Of a DNA stretch of 64,000 nucleotides, positions 59,999 through 64,000 are shown piece by piece. Numbering within the stretch: position 1 is the stretch's first letter; every line of letters begins with the position of its first letter. The notes under the pieces are model-generated. The model saw only the letters and a list, made by a program, of their open reading frames with translations. It made no database searches and had not been told where the DNA came from. Both the position numbers and the translations under genes were made by a program. The stretch spans positions 6,815 through 70,814 of the forward strand of contig NZ_JNWV01000046.1 in NCBI RefSeq assembly GCF_000716535.1, written 5' to 3'. Source of the DNA: Streptomyces flaveolus. GTDB lineage: Bacteria > Actinomycetota > Actinomycetes > Streptomycetales > Streptomycetaceae.

Positions 59999-60290
59999 GG
60001 GCTTGGGCTACGGATTCCTGATCCCGGTGTTCTTCGTGACGGGCGGCATCCAGTTCAACCTCGGTGCCTTGTTCGCCGATCGTGGCCAGGGGACTCCGGC
60101 AGGCTACGTCGCTACCGGTGATCGTCGCGGCGGCAACGAGCGGCCTGAGGCTGGACGCCATCCGTCGGGGAAACGCCGCCGCGCTGGTGCCCGCGGGTCT
60201 CCTGCCGGTGATCGTGTTCCCGTTGATGGCAGTCCGACTGCTGGGTCGCTCCCACCAGCCACGCCCGCGGCACCCGGTCCGGTGAGGACT
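59985..60290 (+). pseudogene. Cation:proton antiporter (CPA2) C-terminal fragment
   Basis: LEGLGYGFLIPVFFVTGGIQ FNLGALFAD in one frame continues as RGLRQATSLPVIVAAATSGL then AAALVPAGLLPVIVFPLMAV in another. These are the last helices of a CPA2/KefB-like antiporter. N-terminal helices are absent and the frame is broken. Confidence 0.6.
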
Positions 60291-60317
60291 TTCCTGCGGG
60301 CCGACCGAGTGGAAGGG

Positions 60318-61673
60318 CTACAAGGCCAGTAGTGCCTGTTCGACAACTTCGGTCAGCGCGGGGTGGATGTAGAGCACGTCTCGAGCGATGCGGTCCACCG
60401 GCAGATTGAGTGCCATCCCCTGGATCAACGGCTGAATGAGCGTCGCAGCCTGTGGGCCCATGATGTGCGCGCCGAGGATCGTACGGTCGAGAGGGCTCGC
60501 TAGGATTTTCACAAAGCTGGTGGTGTCCTCCAGCGCCCACCCGTATGCGGTATCTGCATAGTCTCGGACACTCACCAGGTAGTCGGTCCCCCTACGGCGG
60601 GCCTCCTGCTGGGTCAGTCCCACCCCGGCGATCTGTGGACTTGTGAAGACCGCACGTGGCGCAACGGTGTTGGTCAGCGAACGCAGATTCTGCGGATGGA
60701 GCAGGTTGTGTCGGACGACCCGCTCTTCGGCGTTCGCCATGTGCTTGAGCTGGAAGTGGTTGACGGCGTCGCCGAGTGCCCAGACCCCCGGTACAGACGT
60801 GCGGTAGGCGCTGTCGGCCACGATGTGGCCGTGCTCGTCAAGTTCCAGCCCGCCGGCAACCGCGTCCAGCCGGTCGGTGTTGGGCCGGCGGCCGACGCAC
60901 ACCAGCAGGCTCGCGGCCCGCACGACTTGATCGCCTCCCGGGCAGGCCACAGATACGGCGACGCCGTCGGCACTCGGTTTGACGGAGGTCACGGCAGCAT
61001 TGAGAAGTACGCGATGGCGACGTGATGCGATCTCGGTGAACCGTGTCGAGACCTCCTCGTCCTCCGCCATCAGCAGGCGCGGCCCCCGCTGCACGACCGT
61101 CACGTCCACACCGAAGGCGCCGAACGCATGGCTGAGTTCTGCCGCGATATAGCCCCCGCCGATGATGGCCATGGATGCGGGCACGTTGTCGATCCGCATG
61201 ATGGTGTCCGAGGTGTGGTAGAGCACGCTGTCGAGACCGGGAATGTCCGGAACCACGGGCCGCGACCCGACAGCCACAACGAACGTGTGGGCGGTAATCC
61301 GCTCGGCGCCGACCTGGAGCACCTTCGGCGAGACGAACCGCGCCTCCTCCGTGTACACGTCGATGCCGTTCTCCCTGCGATGCTTCACCGCGCTGTCGTG
61401 CAGCGGATCGATGCGGTGGAACACCCTGTCGCGGATGGCTTTCCAATCAACGTGTTCGACGGCCGCATTGACGCCGAGCCGTGCTGCCGCCCGCGCTCCC
61501 TCGATCGCGTCGGCAGTGACGACTAACATCTTGCTCGGAATACAGCCCCGGTTGAGACAGGTGCCACCGAAGCGGTCGGACTCTACAACAGCGGAGTGCA
61601 GATGGGCGAGTTCGTGGCCGAGCAGCATGTTGCCACTGCCCGCCCCGAGGACCACAAGATCGTAATGCCGCAC
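60318..61673 (-). CDS. mtr: Mycothione reductase
   Basis: A 451-residue pyridine-nucleotide-disulfide oxidoreductase. It has the FAD motif DLVVLGAGSGNMLL, the redox pair Cys39/Cys44 in GGTCLNRGCIPSKM, NADPH motif AIIGGGYIAAELSHAFG, GVWALGDAVNHFQLKHMANA and the C-terminal dimer motif YIHPALTEVVEQALL with catalytic His-Glu. The GAGSGN start and overall pattern are those of actinobacterial mycothione reductase, which keeps mycothiol reduced. GTG 61673 follows GGAGG by 8 bases and is preferred over ATG 61805, whose 44-residue extension is AT-rich and not family-like. Could serve the mycothiol-dependent DsbA-like protein at 8626. Confidence 0.85.
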   Translation of the reverse strand: MRHYDLVVLGAGSGNMLLGHELAHLHSAVVESDRFGGTCLNRGCIPSKMLVVTADAIEGARAAARLGVNAAVEHVDWKAIRDRVFHRIDPLHDSAVKHRRENGIDVYTEEARFVSPKVLQVGAERITAHTFVVAVGSRPVVPDIPGLDSVLYHTSDTIMRIDNVPASMAIIGGGYIAAELSHAFGAFGVDVTVVQRGPRLLMAEDEEVSTRFTEIASRRHRVLLNAAVTSVKPSADGVAVSVACPGGDQVVRAASLLVCVGRRPNTDRLDAVAGGLELDEHGHIVADSAYRTSVPGVWALGDAVNHFQLKHMANAEERVVRHNLLHPQNLRSLTNTVAPRAVFTSPQIAGVGLTQQEARRRGTDYLVSVRDYADTAYGWALEDTTSFVKILASPLDRTILGAHIMGPQAATLIQPLIQGMALNLPVDRIARDVLYIHPALTEVVEQALLAL

Positions 61674-61689
61674 ACCGGCCACCTCCGTC

Positions 61690-61805
61690 GGCGAAAGGTT
61701 GACCTTGCAGGAATTGGCCTCTCGTAGCCTTTTATTCTTATAAATCCTGGCACATTTCCCATGTGGTGGCAAATGTTCGGTCGCCTTTTCGAAAATTGTG
61801 TTCAT
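61690..61805. other. AT-rich leader upstream of mycothione reductase
   Basis: Much lower GC than any other stretch here (for example TTTTATTCTTATAAATCC, 61728-61745). It probably carries the promoter, and may mark a junction of foreign DNA at the IS110 left side. Confidence 0.45.
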
Positions 61806-61860
61806 CGAGCCCTTTCAGCGTGGCCACCGACCGGGTGATGGCCTCGCGTGCTCACAACGG

Positions 61861-61924
61861 ACAGGGCTCCTGTGCCGTTGGGTGAGGTGTTCGAAGTCTC
61901 AACCTGCCTGTCCAGGAGCCCTGT
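61861..61924 (+). ncRNA. Candidate bridge-RNA structure of the IS110 element
   Basis: ACAGGGCTCCTG (61861-61872) and CAGGAGCCCTGT (61913-61924) are exact 12-base complements separated by 40 bases, in the non-coding DNA before the transposase. IS110 elements are known to express a bridge RNA from this region; CCTGCCTGT occurs twice (61903-61911 and 61931-61939). The assignment is by position and structure only. Confidence 0.45.
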
Positions 61925-62152
61925 TGGTTCCCTGCCTGTGAGCATGGAGAGTGCCATCTGCGGTGCGGTCTGGCCCATATCCTGCCTGGCTCCGTCTGGG
62001 ATGCCCTGAGTGCGATCTGCCGTTCGTGCCGGGGATGGTGCAGTCGCCGGGTGGGCGTTCGTGTCCACATAGGGGCCTTGCTTCGGCATCGTCACAGGTC
62101 TGACCGTCTTCCTGTCCGGCGCGTTGTAGTCCAGAACCGCGTCGGAGGGGAG

Positions 62153-63229
62153 ATGACAGCCGTGACCGTTCGTGCGAGGGGATCCGATCTGACGGAGATC
62201 GTCATCGGAGTTGACACGCACAAAGATATCCACGTGGTGGTGGTCCTCAGCCTGCTGGGCACGGTGCTGGCCAGCCGGTCGTTCGCGACGACAGCTGCTG
62301 GCTGCCGGAGTTTGCTGACCTGGGCCCGGACCTTGGGCCGCGTCACCCGGGCTGGAGTGGAAGGCACGGGTTCCTATGGCGCCGGCCTGGCCCGCAGTCT
62401 GCATGCAGCCGGTGTGGAGGTCATCGAGGTCAACCGTCCGAACCGGGCGATGCGTCGGCGGCGGGGCAAGAGCGACACCGTCGACGCGGAAGCTGCCGCC
62501 CGCGCCGTATTGGGCGGGGAGGCGACCGTCGTGCCCAAGCGCGGTGACGGTCCGGTCGAGGCCATCCGGATCCTGAAGATCGCCAAGGACTCTGCCGCCA
62601 AGGCTCGCGTCAAGGCCATCAACCAGCTCAGGGCCGTGTTGGTCAACTCGGAACCAGCCGTGCGGGAACCGCTGGAGAAGCTGGCCCTGCCCCGGCTCGT
62701 CGCGCGCTGCGCGACGCTACGCCATGATGGTCCGGGCCCCGCCGAGACAGCCGTCGCCGACACGCTTGGCCGGCTCGCCCGTCGCATCCAATTCCTCGAA
62801 GTCGAGATCAGCGATGCCCGTCGGCAGTTGACCGATCTCGTCCAGCGGACGTCGCCCGGCCTGCTGCAAGTCAACGGCATCGGAGCGGACTCGGCCGCCG
62901 CCCTATTGATCGCTGCTGGTGACAACCCTGAACGGCTGAAGAGCGAGGCGTCGTTCGCCGCTCTGTGCGGAACCAGTCCCGTGGAGGCATCCTCCGGCAA
63001 GACCCGCCGCCGTCGGCTCAACCGCGGCGGTAACCGGCAGGCCAACGCCGCGTTATTCCGTGCCGTGCTTTCCCGCATGCGCTGGGAGCCCGCCACTCAG
63101 AAGTACGTGCAACGGCGCACCGCCGACGGACTGTCCAAACGAGAGATCATCCGCTGTCTGAAACGGTATCTCGCCCGCACCATCTACAAGATCCTCCGTT
63201 CCCCCTGCCCACAGCCCGCCCACCCTTGA
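62153..63229 (+). CDS. IS110-family transposase
   Basis: A 358-residue IS110 recombinase. The N-terminal RuvC-like DEDD domain shows [13 protein letters not shown] (Asp21), [15 protein letters not shown], and [14 protein letters not shown] with two acidic residues; the C-terminal domain has [40 protein letters not shown] with the catalytic Ser region, and [23 protein letters not shown] 62153 follows GGAGGGG. It appears intact and recently active. A rare TTA leucine codon occurs at about 63052, so expression may depend on the bldA tRNA in Streptomyces. Confidence 0.93.
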   Translation: MTAVTVRARGSDLTEIVIGVDTHKDIHVVVVLSLLGTVLASRSFATTAAGCRSLLTWARTLGRVTRAGVEGTGSYGAGLARSLHAAGVEVIEVNRPNRAMRRRRGKSDTVDAEAAARAVLGGEATVVPKRGDGPVEAIRILKIAKDSAAKARVKAINQLRAVLVNSEPAVREPLEKLALPRLVARCATLRHDGPGPAETAVADTLGRLARRIQFLEVEISDARRQLTDLVQRTSPGLLQVNGIGADSAAALLIAAGDNPERLKSEASFAALCGTSPVEASSGKTRRRRLNRGGNRQANAALFRAVLSRMRWEPATQKYVQRRTADGLSKREIIRCLKRYLARTIYKILRSPCPQPAHP

Positions 63230-63235
63230 CGTCCA

Positions 63236-63935
63236 TAGGGGCATCGCACTCGACCTGCCTCATGCCCTGGTCGAGTGGGTCACGATGCTCATCGTCACCC
63301 GTGAGGGTGGCCGTCCGTGCAAGCTCCCGCCGCACCAGCGTGCGCTTGTCGCTCTGGTGTACCTGCGCCGCACCCTCGCCCGGATCGTGGCCGGGGTGGG
63401 GATATCCGTCGGTACCGTCCACGCGTACGTCACCAGCGGGGCCGGCCTGCTCGTTGAACGATCCCCTCCTGCTCAAGACGCCGCGCGAGCATGATCCTTG
63501 TCCTGCTGGACGGGACCCTCGCCGAGTGCGACCGCGTCGGCGACGGCCGGGCGGACTGCTCGGCCAAGCACCGCGGGCACGGCGTGAACGTCAAGGTCCT
63601 CACCGATCCGGCCGGCGAGCTGCTGTGGATCCCGCCCGCCCTGCCGGGCCGCACGCATGACCTCACCGCGGCCCGTACCCACCGAATGATCCGTATCTGC
63701 GAACGCCAGGGTGTCCCCGTCCTCGCCGACCGTGCCTACACGGTGCCGGCTCCTGGGTCACCACCTGACTCAATCGGCCACCGGGCGGCGAACTCGCCCT
63801 CAGCCAGCGCCCCGTCAACCGAGTCCTGGCCGCAGCCCGGGCACCGGTCGAAGGCGGCACGGCACGGCTGAAGTGCTGGCAGATCTTCCGTAGATCCCGC
63901 ATTACTGACGTTGTAGTCGTGGTGTCGTCGGTGTG
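63236..63935 (+). pseudogene. IS5-like (DDE_Tnp_4) transposase, truncated and frameshifted
   Basis: Three consecutive pieces: [20 protein letters not shown] and [16 protein letters not shown] with [18 protein letters not shown] (HTH part), then [40 protein letters not shown] and LPGRTHDLTAARTHRMIRIC (DDE core), then, in another frame, GGELALSQRPVNRVLAAARA and RLKCWQIFRRSRI. The first few codons are cut at the IS110 boundary and at least two frameshifts break the gene. Confidence 0.8.
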
Positions 63936-64000
63936 AGGCCTGTTCCGGTGAGGCATCCGTCGATGATGTCGCTGCGGTATTGGATTTGGCGGAGGCCGTG

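Larger units (their letters stand above)
61810..63235 (+). mobile_element. IS110-family insertion sequence (ends approximate)
   Basis: One intact transposase gene preceded by about 340 bases of structured non-coding DNA and followed within a few bases by the truncated 5' end of another transposase. IS110 elements lack terminal inverted repeats, so the exact ends cannot be set by eye. It seems to have inserted at the start of the downstream IS5-like element. Confidence 0.5.

Noticed and set aside
61674..61805. N-terminal extension of mycothione reductase to ATG 61805
   Set aside because: The 44 added residues are encoded by AT-rich DNA and precede the normal family N-terminus, while GTG 61673 has a good ribosome site.
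1..64000. tRNA, rRNA or riboswitch genes
   Set aside because: No cloverleaf with a CCA-type end, no rRNA-like stretch and no known aptamer core was recognised by eye; small ones could be missed.

Overview
The window looks like a Streptomyces chromosome segment, probably accessory or arm DNA. The support is very high GC with strong third-position bias, GTG starts, an SsgA-like sporulation protein, mycothiol-linked enzymes (an Rv2466c-type DsbA protein and mycothione reductase), a SpoIIE-type PP2C phosphatase, and many decayed genes and insertion sequences. No rRNA, tRNA or CRISPR array was seen.

Layout. 0-9 kb: a Tat-exported epoxide hydrolase, three redox enzymes, an SsgA-like protein and a DsbA-like protein, mixed with remnants of a luciferase-like monooxygenase, a glycosyltransferase, SDRs and a MarR regulator that has lost its DNA-binding region. 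9.5-12.4 kb: a two-gene operon of an ATP-grasp ligase and a PrnB/IDO-superfamily heme enzyme, a candidate minimal natural-product module. 12.5-16 kb: a subtilase pseudogene, a membrane-protein/DedA pair and a PEP-utilising-enzyme pseudogene. 16.3-19.9 kb: a TetR regulator divergent from an isochorismatase, aldehyde dehydrogenase and lipocalin-like operon. 20.5-37.2 kb: a 13-kb leftward catabolic block (extradiol dioxygenase, C-C hydrolase, DUF35 protein, two crotonases, FAD hydroxylase, FAH-family enzyme, thiolase, acyl-CoA ligase, MFS exporter, thiolase-like protein). It is flanked on both sides by near-twin SDRs that lack the catalytic Tyr and Lys, with a LysR gene at the left. 37.6-42.8 kb: an FMN reductase/luciferase-like monooxygenase pair, two divergent MarR genes, DoxX and an alpha/beta hydrolase. 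43-53 kb: a two-component system, an HxlR-controlled run of crotonase paralogues, a secreted crystallin-like protein, an AraC regulator, a RibD/DHFR-like reductase and a cupin. 54-64 kb: the SpoIIE-type phosphatase followed by a mobile-element graveyard (replication-relaxation pseudogene, IS701, integrase and antiporter fragments), mycothione reductase, an intact IS110 element and a broken IS5-like transposase.

How it fits together. A 14-bp palindrome of the form CTTG-N6-CAAG (best form CTTGACGNGTCAAG) recurs in about thirteen intergenic regions across 52 kb. It lies in front of the epoxide hydrolase, the monooxygenase pseudogene, the PrnB-like operon, the membrane/DedA pair, both SDRs, LysR, the secreted protein, the cupin and, as a pair, the divergent MarR genes. 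The simplest reading is a local MarR regulon linking oxidative or aromatic stress, redox enzymes and a small biosynthetic operon. The catabolic block would hydroxylate a phenolic substrate, open the ring by meta cleavage and shorten CoA-linked side chains; the thiolase-like/DUF35 pair points to a retro-aldol or retro-Claisen step. Gene identities come from motifs read by eye; regulon membership and substrates are inference.
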